A stretch of 64,000 bases of DNA from Streptomyces odontomachi (GTDB lineage Bacteria > Actinomycetota > Actinomycetes > Streptomycetales > Streptomycetaceae): contig NZ_JAMJWG010000002.1 in NCBI RefSeq assembly GCF_024435355.1, positions 620,001-684,000 of the forward strand. The letters run 5' to 3'. Below are positions 43,142 through 52,431 of this stretch, piece by piece. The notes under the pieces are model-generated. The model saw only the letters and a list, made by a program, of their open reading frames with translations, searched no databases and was not told where the DNA came from. Made by a program: the position numbers and the translations under genes. The first letter of the stretch is position 1; every line of letters begins with the position of its first letter.

Positions 43142-44158
43142 TCACCCCGGCGGGGCCGTCGAGGCGCGTTCGACCAGCTCCACCGGCAGCAACTCGCGCA
43201 CCGGCGTGCCGTCCGGTCCGTCGAGCGAGTCGATCAGTATCCGCGCAGCCCGCCGCCCGAGGCCGAGCCGGTCGGCGCGGAGCGTGGTCAGCGGCGGGTC
43301 CGTCAACGCGGACGTGGGCAGGTCGTCGTGCCCCACCACGGACAGGTCAACGGGGACGCGCAGACCCTCGGCACGGGCCGCGGCGTAGACCGCGTACGCG
43401 ATCCAGTCGCTGTTGGTGACGATCGCAGTCGGCCGGTACGCGCGCGGGCGGCGCAGCTCGGCGCGGAGTACGGCCTCGGCGGCGTGCGCGGTCAGCGCGG
43501 ACTCGATGACTAAGGGTTCGAGCCGGCGCTCGGTCATCAGCTCGGTGAAGGCGGCGAGGCGTTCGGGGTCCGGGGAGGTCGCGGCCGGGGCGGTGAGCAG
43601 TGCGATCCGCCGGTGGCCGAGGCCGGCCAGATGCCGCACGGCGAGCCGGACGGCCTGCGGCCCGTCGATCCGCAGGGAGTGCATCGAGTCGACGACGGCC
43701 CGGCTGCCGTTGAGCACGACGACCGGCTTGCCGGTCCGCCGGGCCCACGAGCGGACGGCGCGACCGGGGCCGATCGGAGCGACGGCGAGCGCGTCGACCC
43801 CGCGCGCGGCGAAGGCGTCCAGCAGCTCGCGCTCGTGCCGGGGCTCGTACCGCGCCGAGCTGGTCATGGCCTGGTAGCCGGCCGCCGAGCACTCGCGGTC
43901 GAAGCCCTCGACGACGTCCAGGAAGAAGGGGTTCTGCAGATTGCGGATGAGCAGGCCCATCACCCGGGAACGGCGGGTGCGCAGCGAGACGGCGGCCTGG
44001 TCGGGGACGTAGCCCATGGCCCGCGCGGTACGGCGCACCCGCTCCCGTAGCTCGTCGCTGACGCCCTTGCGTTCGGAGAGCGCGATGCTGACGGCCGAGA
44101 CGGAGACGCCGAGTCGTTCGGCCACGTCCCGCATCGTGGGTCGCGGAGTGCGAAGCAT
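43142..44158 (-). CDS. LacI-family regulator
   Basis: 338 residues. Headpiece TMRDVAERLGVSVSAVSIAL, SDELRERVRRTARAMGYVPD, hinge and LLIRNLQNPFFLDVVEGFDR; C-terminal domain with IVTNSDWIAYAVYAAARAEG and LSVVGHDDLPTSALTDPPLT. The ATG at 44158 begins just before the headpiece; the long upstream extension is a shadow. It is divergent from an MFS transporter gene, with a perfect palindrome between them. It probably represses the transporter, itself and the metallophosphoesterase. Confidence 0.94.
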   Translation of the reverse strand: MLRTPRPTMRDVAERLGVSVSAVSIALSERKGVSDELRERVRRTARAMGYVPDQAAVSLRTRRSRVMGLLIRNLQNPFFLDVVEGFDRECSAAGYQAMTSSARYEPRHERELLDAFAARGVDALAVAPIGPGRAVRSWARRTGKPVVVLNGSRAVVDSMHSLRIDGPQAVRLAVRHLAGLGHRRIALLTAPAATSPDPERLAAFTELMTERRLEPLVIESALTAHAAEAVLRAELRRPRAYRPTAIVTNSDWIAYAVYAAARAEGLRVPVDLSVVGHDDLPTSALTDPPLTTLRADRLGLGRRAARILIDSLDGPDGTPVRELLPVELVERASTAPPG

Positions 44159-44192
44159 GCCCGCAACTCTAGACGCGTGGCGCGCCCCACTG

Positions 44193-44206
44193 CTAGAACG
44201 TTCTAG
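44193..44206. promoter_or_regulatory. perfect 14-bp LacI operator
   Basis: CTAGAACGTTCTAG is fully palindromic with the central CG typical for LacI proteins. It lies 34 bp before the LacI start and 109 bp before the MFS start. A related copy occurs at 42788. Confidence 0.85.
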
Positions 44207-44315
44207 TCCTAGTCCGCCTTCCAGATCCCCGGCCGTTCGTCCGAGCCAGGGTCCGAGCCTCTGACGCGCTCTGGGCCGTGGCCGCCCGGCACCACCCCCA
44301 ACCCCCGGGAGCGAC

Positions 44316-45755
44316 ATGTCCGCAGATGCCCGCGAGGAGTGGGAGATCCTCGAAGCCGACTCGATGCGCAGGTTCCACAACAAGGTCGCCCGGCTGTCCG
44401 CCGCCGGGACCTTCCTCGACGGGTTCGACCTGGCGGTGATCGCCGTGGCCCTGCCCGTCCTGACGGACAAGTGGCATCTGAGCACCGACATGAACATGAC
44501 CGTCGCCGCCTCTGCGGTCGTCGGGATGCTGATCGGTTCCGCGGTGGTGGGCCGGCTCACCGACAAGCTGGGCCGGAAGAAGATGTACTTCCTCGACCTG
44601 CTCTTCTTCGTGGTCTTCGCCGCGGCGACCGCGCTCAGCCAGGACGTCTGGCAGCTGATCGCCTTCCGCTTCCTGCTGGGCATCGGGCTCGGCGCGGACT
44701 ACCCGATCTCCGGCACGCTCCTCGCGGAGTTCGCCCCGGCGCGGCGGCGCGGTGCGTTGATGTGCCGGTTGGGGGCCATGTGGTTCGTGGGGTCGGCGAC
44801 GGCCTACATCGTCGGTATCGCCTTCGAACCGCTCGGGGACGAGGCCTGGCGGTACATGCTCGGGCTCGGCGCCGTGTTCGCCGCCTTCGTGATGTACCTG
44901 CGCCGCTCCATCCCCGAGTCGCCGCGCTGGCTTGCGGCCGAGGGGCGCGGCGAGGAGGCCACGTCCGTCATCGGCCGGATGAACGAGGCGGGCTTCGCCG
45001 ACGCCGACCACACCTTCGCCGAGGCCTCGATGGCCGAGGCCTTCCGCAAGGCCAAGGAGGGCCCGGCCGACCACCCCTGGCAGCGCCTCTTCAGCCGCCC
45101 CCTGCTGCGCTGGACGCTGTTCACCTGCGGCTTCTGGGCGATGTACACGATGATGTACTACGGCATCACGATCTACACACCCACGATCCTCAACGGGCTC
45201 GTCAACACCGACGAACGCTGGCAGGCCTACCTCGGCTCGGCCGCCGTCGGCCTCCTCGGCGTCGCCGGCGCGGCCCTCGGGATCTCCCTGGTCGACCGGA
45301 TCGGACGGCGCCCGCTCATCATCGGCGCGTACGCGGCCACGCTCGTGGTGCTGCTGCTCATCGCGCTCGTCACGGCACCGCCGATCGGCATCCTCACCCT
45401 GCTGTTCGCGCTCGCGGTGATGTTCGCCAACAGCGGCCCCGGCATCCTCGACTTCGTCTACCCGACCGAGCTGTTCCCCACGGACGTCCGCGCCACCGGC
45501 TCCGGGCTCGCGACGTCGGTCAGCCGGATCGGCGGGCTGCTCGGCGTGCTCGTCTTCCCCCAGCTGATCGACCGCTGGGGCGTGTCGCACGCGATCTGGA
45601 TGTTCGTCGGCTCGGCGATCGTCGGAACCCTGGTGTGCGTCTTCCTCGCCCCGGAGACCAAGGGCCGCACGCTGGAGGACCTCGAATCCATCGTCGCCCG
45701 GGGTGCGTTGACGCGGCACGGGGTCCAGGCGCCTGACGCGGTCGAGGTGCCGTGA
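44316..45755 (+). CDS. MFS transporter, sugar-porter type
   Basis: 479 residues with twelve hydrophobic segments. Signatures of the sugar porter and aromatic-acid/phosphate symporter group: GTFLDGFDLAVIAVALPVL, GRLTDKLGRKKMY after helix 2, RFLLGIGLGADYPISGTLLAE, IPESPRWL before the central loop, DRIGRRPLI and the C-terminal APETKGRTLEDLE. A proton symporter for a sugar, polyol or organic phosphate is likely. Since a phosphoesterase shares its operator, a phosphorylated or phosphate-ester compound is worth considering, but this is inference. Confidence 0.92.
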   Translation: MSADAREEWEILEADSMRRFHNKVARLSAAGTFLDGFDLAVIAVALPVLTDKWHLSTDMNMTVAASAVVGMLIGSAVVGRLTDKLGRKKMYFLDLLFFVVFAAATALSQDVWQLIAFRFLLGIGLGADYPISGTLLAEFAPARRRGALMCRLGAMWFVGSATAYIVGIAFEPLGDEAWRYMLGLGAVFAAFVMYLRRSIPESPRWLAAEGRGEEATSVIGRMNEAGFADADHTFAEASMAEAFRKAKEGPADHPWQRLFSRPLLRWTLFTCGFWAMYTMMYYGITIYTPTILNGLVNTDERWQAYLGSAAVGLLGVAGAALGISLVDRIGRRPLIIGAYAATLVVLLLIALVTAPPIGILTLLFALAVMFANSGPGILDFVYPTELFPTDVRATGSGLATSVSRIGGLLGVLVFPQLIDRWGVSHAIWMFVGSAIVGTLVCVFLAPETKGRTLEDLESIVARGALTRHGVQAPDAVEVP

Positions 45756-45922
45756 TCCGCTGAACGGCCGCCGGCGGCGGGCGACGCCGCGGAACGCGCC
45801 CCACCCCCACCTACCGAACGACCATGCGGCGCGGCCGGGTTCCGGGCGGGCGGCCCACGGGCCAGGCCCCGCCAGGTACCCGGCCCGCTGCTGGACCCCG
45901 GCCGGCAGCAGACGATGCTCCG

Positions 45923-45954
45923 CCGGCAGGCCACCGACGTCGGCGGCCTGCCGG
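45923..45954 (+). terminator. 32-bp hairpin after the MFS gene
   Basis: CCGGCAGGCCACCGAC and GTCGGCGGCCTGCCGG are inverted copies with one mismatch. It lies 167 bp beyond the stop codon and is the strongest hairpin in this gap. Confidence 0.65.
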
Positions 45955-46203
45955 TTCAGCGATTCGGCACCGCCCCGCCCGCTGCCGCACGCCGACCGAG
46001 CGCCTCAGCGCTGTAGGTGTCAGAACCGTGTCCGTGCTGGTCAGAGGAGCCGAGTACGGCCGGCCCCAGCCCACGTGAGACCTCCGGTTTCGGGCCGCCG
46101 AACTGAAGCGCCGTCACCCTCCTCGGCAGGCGTCACCTCGCTCCCGTTGCTTCCAGGTTGCCGACTGCTGCCACAAGCAGAGGTCTTGTCGAGCCCCATA
46201 CGC

Positions 46204-46220
46204 TCCTGTAGACAATAGAC
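46204..46220. promoter_or_regulatory. GntR/FCD operator, left copy
   Basis: TCCTGTAGACAATAGAC. The exact reverse complement occurs at 54236-54252. The core TGTAGACA has the TGT-N2-ACA symmetry usual for GntR/FCD sites. It lies 78 bp before the first gene of the operon. Confidence 0.82.
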
Positions 46221-46298
46221 GAAACCGAAGCCGCCGAGCTGAGAGCACCGTCGCGGCATCGCCGAATCCATCCCACTCAAGGACGAGGAGGATCAAGC

Positions 46299-47171
46299 GT
46301 GGCGCGGACGACAGACGGGCCGGCCGCCGGACTCGTGGGGCTCGGGAACCTGGGCCAGGCGATCGGGCTGCATCTCCTGGCGGAAGGGTGGCGTGTGCGG
46401 GCAACCGACCGGTCACAGGGACGGACTGACGTGCTGACGGATGCGGGCGCCGAGGAAGCGTCACCGAAGGAGCTGGCGGAGTGCGATGTCGTGGCGTTCG
46501 TCGTACCCGACGAACGGGCGATCCATCAGGTGCTCGACAGCGGGTTCCTCGACGAACTCGGGGCGGACTGCAACGTTGTCGTGCACAGCACGGTGCTCCC
46601 CGAGCGGACGCGTGAGCTGGCGGGAATCGTCACGGCACGCGGCGCCGGATACGTGGACGCCCCGGTCACCGGTGGGGCGGAGCGAGCGCGAGCAGGTGAC
46701 CTCAGCGCATTCGTCGGCGCCGAAGCGCCCGACCTGGCGGCCGTGCGTCCCTACCTCGACACGGTCGCCAGTGATGTCCACCATCTCGGTGCCGTCGGCG
46801 CGGGTGCCGCGGTCAAGCTCGCCAACCAGCTCGTCATGTTCGCCGCGCTTGCCGGTGTGTTCGACGGCATCCGCATCGGTGCCGCGTACGACGTCGACGA
46901 GGAGGCACTGCTCCGGGCGATCTCGACCGGGACGGGCGACACGTGGATCGGCAGGAACTGGGGGTTCTTCGACCGCGTGGCCCGGGACTACGACGTGGCC
47001 GGCGTCCCGGCCGAGGATCGGTCGTGGCGTAAGGACATCCGTGAAGTCATCGAGGCGGCGGGCTCCGCCGGTGCTCCCACCGCCTTGGCGGCGCTGCTCG
47101 CCGACACGGTCCCCCAGACGCTCGAAGCGCACGCCGCTGCAACCGGCCGGGACGGGGGAGCAGCCCGATGA
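46299..47171 (+). CDS. beta-hydroxyacid dehydrogenase (3-hydroxyisobutyrate dehydrogenase family)
   Basis: 290 residues. NAD(P) motif GLVGLGNLGQAIGLHLLAEG, substrate motif YVDAPVTGGAERARAGDLSA and catalytic Lys in GAAVKLANQLVMF. Length and motifs fit the family of 3-hydroxyisobutyrate, tartronate semialdehyde and related reductases. GTG start with GAGGAGG upstream. First gene of an operon that continues to 54169, overlapping the next gene as ATGA. It may oxidise a beta-hydroxy acid made in this pathway. Confidence 0.92.
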   Translation: MARTTDGPAAGLVGLGNLGQAIGLHLLAEGWRVRATDRSQGRTDVLTDAGAEEASPKELAECDVVAFVVPDERAIHQVLDSGFLDELGADCNVVVHSTVLPERTRELAGIVTARGAGYVDAPVTGGAERARAGDLSAFVGAEAPDLAAVRPYLDTVASDVHHLGAVGAGAAVKLANQLVMFAALAGVFDGIRIGAAYDVDEEALLRAISTGTGDTWIGRNWGFFDRVARDYDVAGVPAEDRSWRKDIREVIEAAGSAGAPTALAALLADTVPQTLEAHAAATGRDGGAAR

Positions 47172-48124
47172 GCATGACCGACGGTCTGGTCCTCGACGTC
47201 ACGGACACGCCCGGGGCCGCCACGACCCCTCGACGCCGCAACAGGTCGCGGTCACGGGACGGCCTCGCCGCCCTCGGCTTCCTCACACCCTGGCTGATCG
47301 GCATGGTCTGCCTGACCCTGGGGCCGATGATCTACTCGCTCTACCTGTCGTTCACGCGATACGACCTGTTGAGCAGCCCGCGGTGGGTCGGTATCGCGAA
47401 CTTCACGCAGATGTTCTCGGATCCTCGGTTCGACAGCGCTGCCAGCGTCACGATCACTTATGTCGTCGTGTCGGTCCCGGTCGTCCTCGTCGTGTCGATG
47501 CTGGTGGCGCTCCTCCTGAACACCGGCATCCGGTTCATCACCGGGTATCGCGCGCTCGTCTACCTGCCGTCGCTGCTCGGCGCGAGCGTCGCGATCGCGA
47601 CCCTGTGGCGGCAGATATTCGGTGCGAGCGGCCTCATCAACAACGCGCTGCACGCGGTCGGCATCGAGCACTCCAGTTGGATCGGCGATCCGAACACCTC
47701 GCTCCTGGTGATCATCACCCTCAACGCATGGGCGTTCGGTTCCACGATGGTCATCTTCCTGGCCGGGCTCCGACAGGTGCCGCGGGACCAGTACGAAGCG
47801 GCCCTGGTCGACGGTGCCGGCCGATTCCGCCGGTTCTTCAGTGTCACGCTCCCGCACATGAGCCCGCTCATCTTCTTCAGCGTGCTGCTCGACACGGTCC
47901 ACGCGTTCCAGGCGTTCACCAGCGCTTACGTAGTCAGTGGGGGCGACGGCGGCCCGGCCGACTCGACGCTCTTCTACACGCTGTACGTGTACCAACAGGG
48001 CTTCACCCAATTGAACATGGGCTACGCGTCGGCAATGGCCTGGCTACTCGTCGTGGTCCTGGCCGCTTTCACCGGCCTCTTGTTCCTGACCTCCCGTTTC
48101 TGGGTGCACTACGGAGATCGGTGA
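47168..48124 (+). CDS. carbohydrate ABC transporter permease (MalF type)
   Basis: 318 residues, basic N-terminus, six spans, contact loop EAALVDGAG followed by TLPHMSP. ATG at 47168 overlaps the previous stop; an ATG at 47174 is another choice. The gene overlaps the next one by a single base (TGATG). Confidence 0.93.
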   Translation: MSMTDGLVLDVTDTPGAATTPRRRNRSRSRDGLAALGFLTPWLIGMVCLTLGPMIYSLYLSFTRYDLLSSPRWVGIANFTQMFSDPRFDSAASVTITYVVVSVPVVLVVSMLVALLLNTGIRFITGYRALVYLPSLLGASVAIATLWRQIFGASGLINNALHAVGIEHSSWIGDPNTSLLVIITLNAWAFGSTMVIFLAGLRQVPRDQYEAALVDGAGRFRRFFSVTLPHMSPLIFFSVLLDTVHAFQAFTSAYVVSGGDGGPADSTLFYTLYVYQQGFTQLNMGYASAMAWLLVVVLAAFTGLLFLTSRFWVHYGDR

Positions 48125-49014
48125 TGGCCATGACGACACCTCGAATCGCCCCCGCGCTCACGCAGCGCATCCGTCCCGTCCGCAGCGCGGTCGCCGTCGG
48201 CGTCGTCCGGCACGTGGTCCTGATCCTGGTGTTGCTCGCGATGCTCTATCCCTTGCTGTGGATGATTGCGGCATCGTTCCGGCCGAACTCGGAGATCTTC
48301 TCCAGCCTCGGTCTCCTTTCGAGCCACTACACCGTGCAGAATTACGTCGACGGGTGGGCGAGCGGGTCGTTGCGGTTCTCCCGCTACTTTCTCAACTCGA
48401 TCGTGATATCGGTTCTCACGGTGCTCGGTAACCTGATGGCCTGCTCGCTGACCGCCTATGCCTTCGCACGGCTCGAGTTCCGTTTCAAGCGCGTGCTGTT
48501 CGCGCTGCTGCTCGGGACGCTCCTGCTGCCGTACCACGTCACCCTCGTCCCGCAGTACATCCTGTTCAACAAGCTGCATCTCGTGAACACGTTCGCGCCT
48601 CTGATCGTTCCGCACTACCTCTCGACGGACGCGTTCTTCGTGTTCCTCATGGTGCAGTTCATCCGTGTACTGCCCCGCGAGCTCGACGACGCGGCGCGTA
48701 TGGACGGATGCGGCCACTGGGGCATATTCAGACGGGTCATCATACCGCTCTCGCTGCCGGCGATCGGGACGACCGCGCTCTTCAGCTTCATCAATTCATG
48801 GAACGATTTCCTCGGACCGCTGCTGTACCTGGGCGACGCGAATCTCTGGACGGTACCGCTCGGACTCAACTCGTTCCTCGACTCCACGGGTGGCCAGTCA
48901 TCCTACGGTGCGCTCTTCGCCATGGCCACCCTGTCTCTGGCACCCCTCGCAGGTTTCTTCGTGGCTTTTCAGCGCCTCCTCATCGAGGGAATCGCCACCT
49001 CCGGAATGAAGTGA
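48124..49014 (+). CDS. carbohydrate ABC transporter permease (MalG type)
   Basis: 296 residues, six spans, contact loop DDAARMDGCG followed by RVIIPLSLP and the C-terminus LLIEGIATSGMK. It pairs with the MalF-type protein. No ATPase gene is in the operon. Confidence 0.93.
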   Translation: MAMTTPRIAPALTQRIRPVRSAVAVGVVRHVVLILVLLAMLYPLLWMIAASFRPNSEIFSSLGLLSSHYTVQNYVDGWASGSLRFSRYFLNSIVISVLTVLGNLMACSLTAYAFARLEFRFKRVLFALLLGTLLLPYHVTLVPQYILFNKLHLVNTFAPLIVPHYLSTDAFFVFLMVQFIRVLPRELDDAARMDGCGHWGIFRRVIIPLSLPAIGTTALFSFINSWNDFLGPLLYLGDANLWTVPLGLNSFLDSTGGQSSYGALFAMATLSLAPLAGFFVAFQRLLIEGIATSGMK

Positions 49015-49026
49015 GGCGATAGTGCG

Positions 49027-50343
49027 ATGAAGGTGTCGAACCACAAAGGGAAGCTGCTCGTCACTGCGGTCGCGGTGTCAGCGCTGCTCGGCGGATGCTC
49101 CGCCTCGTCGAACAACTCCACGGTCCCGGCGGCGAACGCCCCCGTCGCCGGATCGATCCAGCTGTCCTACTGGGGTTCCTCGACCCGGGTGGACAAGACC
49201 GACCGGATCAACAGGCTCTTCGAGGGAAAGTACCCGAAGGCGTCGGCCCAGACGCAGGTCGGCGACTTCTCGACCTATTTCGACAAGCTCAACGTGCAGG
49301 CCGCGAGCTCCTCGATGCCGTGCGTCACCGGACTACAGACCCGTCAACTCAACGACTACACGCACGACGGACTGCTCCAACCGCTCGATCCGCTCGTGAA
49401 ATCCGGGGCGATCGACGTCGGTTCGATCCCGAAGAACGTGCTGGACAGCGGGCGCGGATCGGACGGCAGGCTCTACATGATCCCGTACGGTTCGGCCTGG
49501 AACGCATTGATGATCAATCAGGCGATGGCCAGGAAAGCGGGTGTCAAACCGCTTCCGATGCGCTACAGCTGGAACGGATTCGTCTCGTGGCTCAAGGCGG
49601 CGAAGTCGAAGCTCCCCGCCGGGGTGGCTCCGACGACCTCGCAGGGCGGTAACGAGCCGGTGTTCTCTGCGTACGTCATCGGCAACGGCGAGAAGATGTT
49701 CAACGCGGACGGCCGGATCGCCTTCTCGAAGAGGACCCTGACCGACTACTGGACGCTCTGGGAACGGCTTCGCAAGGCGGGCCTGACGAACTCCGCAGAA
49801 GACGCAGCGGACGAACCCGCCCAGCCGGAGCAGTTCTACGTCACCACGGGCAAGGTGCTCAGCGAGCCCACCGCGGGCAACGCGCTCGTCGCCGCGTCCG
49901 CGGCGGCGCCCGGCGAGGATCTCACGACGGTTCCGTTCCCCACCGGGTCGGCCGGACTCGGGAACGCATTCTTCGTCAGCGGATGGTCGATCCCCGCGAA
50001 GTGCGACAACAAGGCGACCGCTGCGGCGTATATCGACTTCTTCACGAACAACGACAAGGCCGCCGCCATCTACGACTCGGACAATGGCGCCGTGGCGAAC
50101 AGGGAGCAGCTACAGCAGCAGCTCGACAAGCCGACGTCACCGCCGCTCAAGCAGGAGCTGCACGTCTACGACTACATCCTCAGCAAGAAGGTTCCCCAAC
50201 CACTCATGCCGTCCGGATACAACACCACGTTCGAGCAGGCCTTCACCCGTGGATACGAAAACATCGAGTTCGGCAGAAAGTCGATCTCCGAGGCAGTGGA
50301 CGACTTCTTCGCGGAGGCCGCGATAAACCTCGGTACCAGGTGA
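49027..50343 (+). CDS. extracellular binding lipoprotein of the ABC importer
   Basis: 438-residue family 1 binding protein. The lipobox ALLGGCSA is near residue 24 and is followed by a Ser/Asn-rich linker. Mature sequence: IQLSYWGSSTRVDKTDRINR, LNVQAASSSMPCVTGLQTR, YMIPYGSAWNALMINQAMAR and FTNNDKAAAIYDSDNGAVAN. The gene order permease-permease-binding protein is the reverse of the other loci in this window. The transported compound is probably the substrate of the enzymes that follow. Confidence 0.94.
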   Translation: MKVSNHKGKLLVTAVAVSALLGGCSASSNNSTVPAANAPVAGSIQLSYWGSSTRVDKTDRINRLFEGKYPKASAQTQVGDFSTYFDKLNVQAASSSMPCVTGLQTRQLNDYTHDGLLQPLDPLVKSGAIDVGSIPKNVLDSGRGSDGRLYMIPYGSAWNALMINQAMARKAGVKPLPMRYSWNGFVSWLKAAKSKLPAGVAPTTSQGGNEPVFSAYVIGNGEKMFNADGRIAFSKRTLTDYWTLWERLRKAGLTNSAEDAADEPAQPEQFYVTTGKVLSEPTAGNALVAASAAAPGEDLTTVPFPTGSAGLGNAFFVSGWSIPAKCDNKATAAAYIDFFTNNDKAAAIYDSDNGAVANREQLQQQLDKPTSPPLKQELHVYDYILSKKVPQPLMPSGYNTTFEQAFTRGYENIEFGRKSISEAVDDFFAEAAINLGTR

Positions 50344-50380
50344 CGGAACGGGAACGACGAGCAACGAGGAGGAATCAACC

Positions 50381-51637
50381 ATGCCTGATCCCGACTCCGC
50401 CGGGGCGCGCACAGGTCAGCGGCCGACGGCACTAGGGGGTATCCGTGTCCTCGACCTGACGCAGGTGATGTCGGGTCCGTTCTGCACGATGATCCTGGCC
50501 GACCTGGGTGCGGACGTCATCAAGGTGGAGAACCCGGACCACGGCGACCAGACCCGAAAGTCGTGGGGCAGGTCCGTCGTCGGTGACGACAGTCGGGCGT
50601 TCCTGTCGCTGAATCGGAACAAGCGCAGCGTCGTACTGGATCTGAAGGGTGATCAGGACCGGAAGACATTCCTGGAGCTCGTACGGACCGCCGACGTCGT
50701 CATCGAGAACTTCCGACCGGGTGTCACCCGGCGCCTCGGAGTGGACCATGACGCGGTGCTGGCGGTCAATCCGAGGATCGTCTACGCCAGCATCTCGGGA
50801 TTCGGCCAGACCGGACCGTATGCGGCGTACCCGGGCTATGACCTCATCGCGCAGGCCATGACCGGAATCATGAGCGTGATGGGTGAGGCGGGGCAGCCCC
50901 CGGTGAAGTCGGCGATACCGGTGGCTGATCTCGGCTCGGGCCTGTTCTGCGCGATCGGGATCCTCGCGGCGCTGCGCGCCCGGGAGGTCACCGGTGCCGG
51001 CCAGTACCTGGAGACATCGCTCTTCGAGTCGGCGCTCGCGATGTCGGTATGGGAGTCGACGGAGTTCTGGTCGACGGGCGAGCCACCGACTCCGCTCGGC
51101 TCGGCCAACCGCATGTCGGCCCCGTACCAGGCGCTCGCGACACGGGACGGGTATCTGACGGTCGGCGCGAACAACGAAAGGCTCTGGCAGCGGCTGTGCA
51201 AGGTGATCGAGGCACCGGACCTCCTCGCCGATCCGCGCTTCGTGGACAACGACCACCGGATGACGCACCAGCGGGAACTCGTCGACGCGCTCCAGCGGAC
51301 CCTCGTGACGCGCGACACGGACGACTGGGTGACCGCACTCCTGCACGCGGGTGTGCCCGCGGGACCGATCCGTGACTACCGGCATGTCCTGACCGAGGAC
51401 GAGCACGTCCGCGCACGCCAGATGGTGACCTCGTTCCAGCACCCCGTGGAGGGCGAGACGAACGTGCTCGGATCGCCACTGAAGCTTTCGGGGACACCCG
51501 TTCGGACCGCGGCTGCCCCGCCTCTGCTGGGGCAGCACACCCAGGAGGTGCTCGCGGAGCTGACGACGCGTGCGGCACAGGCGCAGACGCAGGTACCGGG
51601 GCAGGCGCAGGGGCAGGCGCAGGGAGATCCCGCGTGA
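50381..51637 (+). CDS. CaiB/BaiF-family (class III) CoA transferase
   Basis: 418 residues. Motifs: GGIRVLDLTQVMSGPFCTMI, ADLGADVIKVENPDHGDQTR, FLSLNRNKRSVVLDLKGDQD, VIENFRPGVTRRLG and YASISGFGQTGPYA. The catalytic Asp is in PVADLGSGLFCAIGIL. The C-terminus has a short Gln-rich tail (QTQVPGQAQGQAQGD) from a small CAGGCG-type repeat. It overlaps the crotonase gene as GTGA. It would activate an imported or derived carboxylic acid as CoA thioester. Confidence 0.94.
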   Translation: MPDPDSAGARTGQRPTALGGIRVLDLTQVMSGPFCTMILADLGADVIKVENPDHGDQTRKSWGRSVVGDDSRAFLSLNRNKRSVVLDLKGDQDRKTFLELVRTADVVIENFRPGVTRRLGVDHDAVLAVNPRIVYASISGFGQTGPYAAYPGYDLIAQAMTGIMSVMGEAGQPPVKSAIPVADLGSGLFCAIGILAALRAREVTGAGQYLETSLFESALAMSVWESTEFWSTGEPPTPLGSANRMSAPYQALATRDGYLTVGANNERLWQRLCKVIEAPDLLADPRFVDNDHRMTHQRELVDALQRTLVTRDTDDWVTALLHAGVPAGPIRDYRHVLTEDEHVRARQMVTSFQHPVEGETNVLGSPLKLSGTPVRTAAAPPLLGQHTQEVLAELTTRAAQAQTQVPGQAQGQAQGDPA

Positions 51638-52425
51638 GCCCCGTGGAGCGCGGGGACGGGGTCGACCTCGTCGTCAGCGACGGCATCGCAGCGGTCCGGC
51701 TGCGCAATCCGGGACGCCGGAACGCGCTCACCTGGGCGATGTACGACCGTCTTCGGTCCATCGCCGCCCACGTGGGAGAGCGGGACGACGTCGTCGCGGT
51801 CACCATCCGGGGTGACCCCGAGGACGGGTTCGCCGCAGGCACGGACATCGGCCAGTTCGTCGATTTCGCGGACGGACGTGACGGCGTCGCCTACGAGCGC
51901 CGTGTCGGTGCCGTCGTCGCTGACCTGCTCGCGATAGCGGTGCCGGTCGTCGCGCTCGTCGAAGGCGCTGCCGTCGGCGCAGGGCTCGTCGTGGCCGCAT
52001 GCTGCGATCTCGTGATCGCGGAACGGGGAGCGCGGTTCGGCGCTCCGATCGCGCGGACCCTCGGCAACTGCCTCCCGGCCGCGGTCGTCGCCCGGCTGCG
52101 TGCCCGGGTCGGGGTCGCCAGGACCGACGCAATGCTGCTCGGTGCGACGCTCCTGCCGGCCGAGTCGCTCGCTGAGGCCGGGTTCGTGACGGCGCTCGCC
52201 GAGCCGGGACACCTTCAGGAGGCGGCCGAGCCCTACCTGCACCGCCTGCGCGGGACGGCGCCGCTCACCACCCGGGCGCTCAAGGAGATCGGGCGTCGGC
52301 TCGACGCCGCGCACGCCGTCCCCGACGACGAGGACCTCCTCATCCGTTGTTACGGCAGCACGGATTTCCGCGAGGGCGTAGGTGCGTTCCTCGCCCGCCG
52401 ACGCCCCGTCTGGACAGGAAGCTGA
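51634..52425 (+). CDS. crotonase-fold protein lacking the hydratase glutamates
   Basis: 263 residues. The oxyanion loops are there (FAAGTDIGQF and EGAAVGAGLVVAACCD), so the fold and CoA-ester binding are likely. The first hydratase Glu (normally in GGG-x-E-L) is replaced by Val in GAGLVVA, and the second (in PE-x-x-x-G) by Ala in GAPIARTLG. A simple enoyl-CoA hydratase is therefore unlikely; another crotonase-fold reaction (lyase, hydrolase, isomerase) is expected. GTG start, coupled to the CoA-transferase gene. Confidence 0.88.
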   Translation: MSPVERGDGVDLVVSDGIAAVRLRNPGRRNALTWAMYDRLRSIAAHVGERDDVVAVTIRGDPEDGFAAGTDIGQFVDFADGRDGVAYERRVGAVVADLLAIAVPVVALVEGAAVGAGLVVAACCDLVIAERGARFGAPIARTLGNCLPAAVVARLRARVGVARTDAMLLGATLLPAESLAEAGFVTALAEPGHLQEAAEPYLHRLRGTAPLTTRALKEIGRRLDAAHAVPDDEDLLIRCYGSTDFREGVGAFLARRRPVWTGS

Positions 52426-52431
52426 CCGGCC

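Larger units (their letters stand above)
45756..46298. other. 543-bp intergenic region with terminator and operator
   Basis: It contains the MFS terminator (45923-45954), the GntR-type site at 46204-46220 and the ribosome-binding site GAGGAGG before the GTG at 46299. Between 45824 and 46078 an open frame of 84 codons exists, but it has low-complexity Pro/Arg content and looks like chance. Confidence 0.5.

Noticed and set aside
45824..46078. 84-codon open frame before the CoA-transferase operon
   Set aside because: Low complexity and overlapping the terminator hairpin; no start signal.
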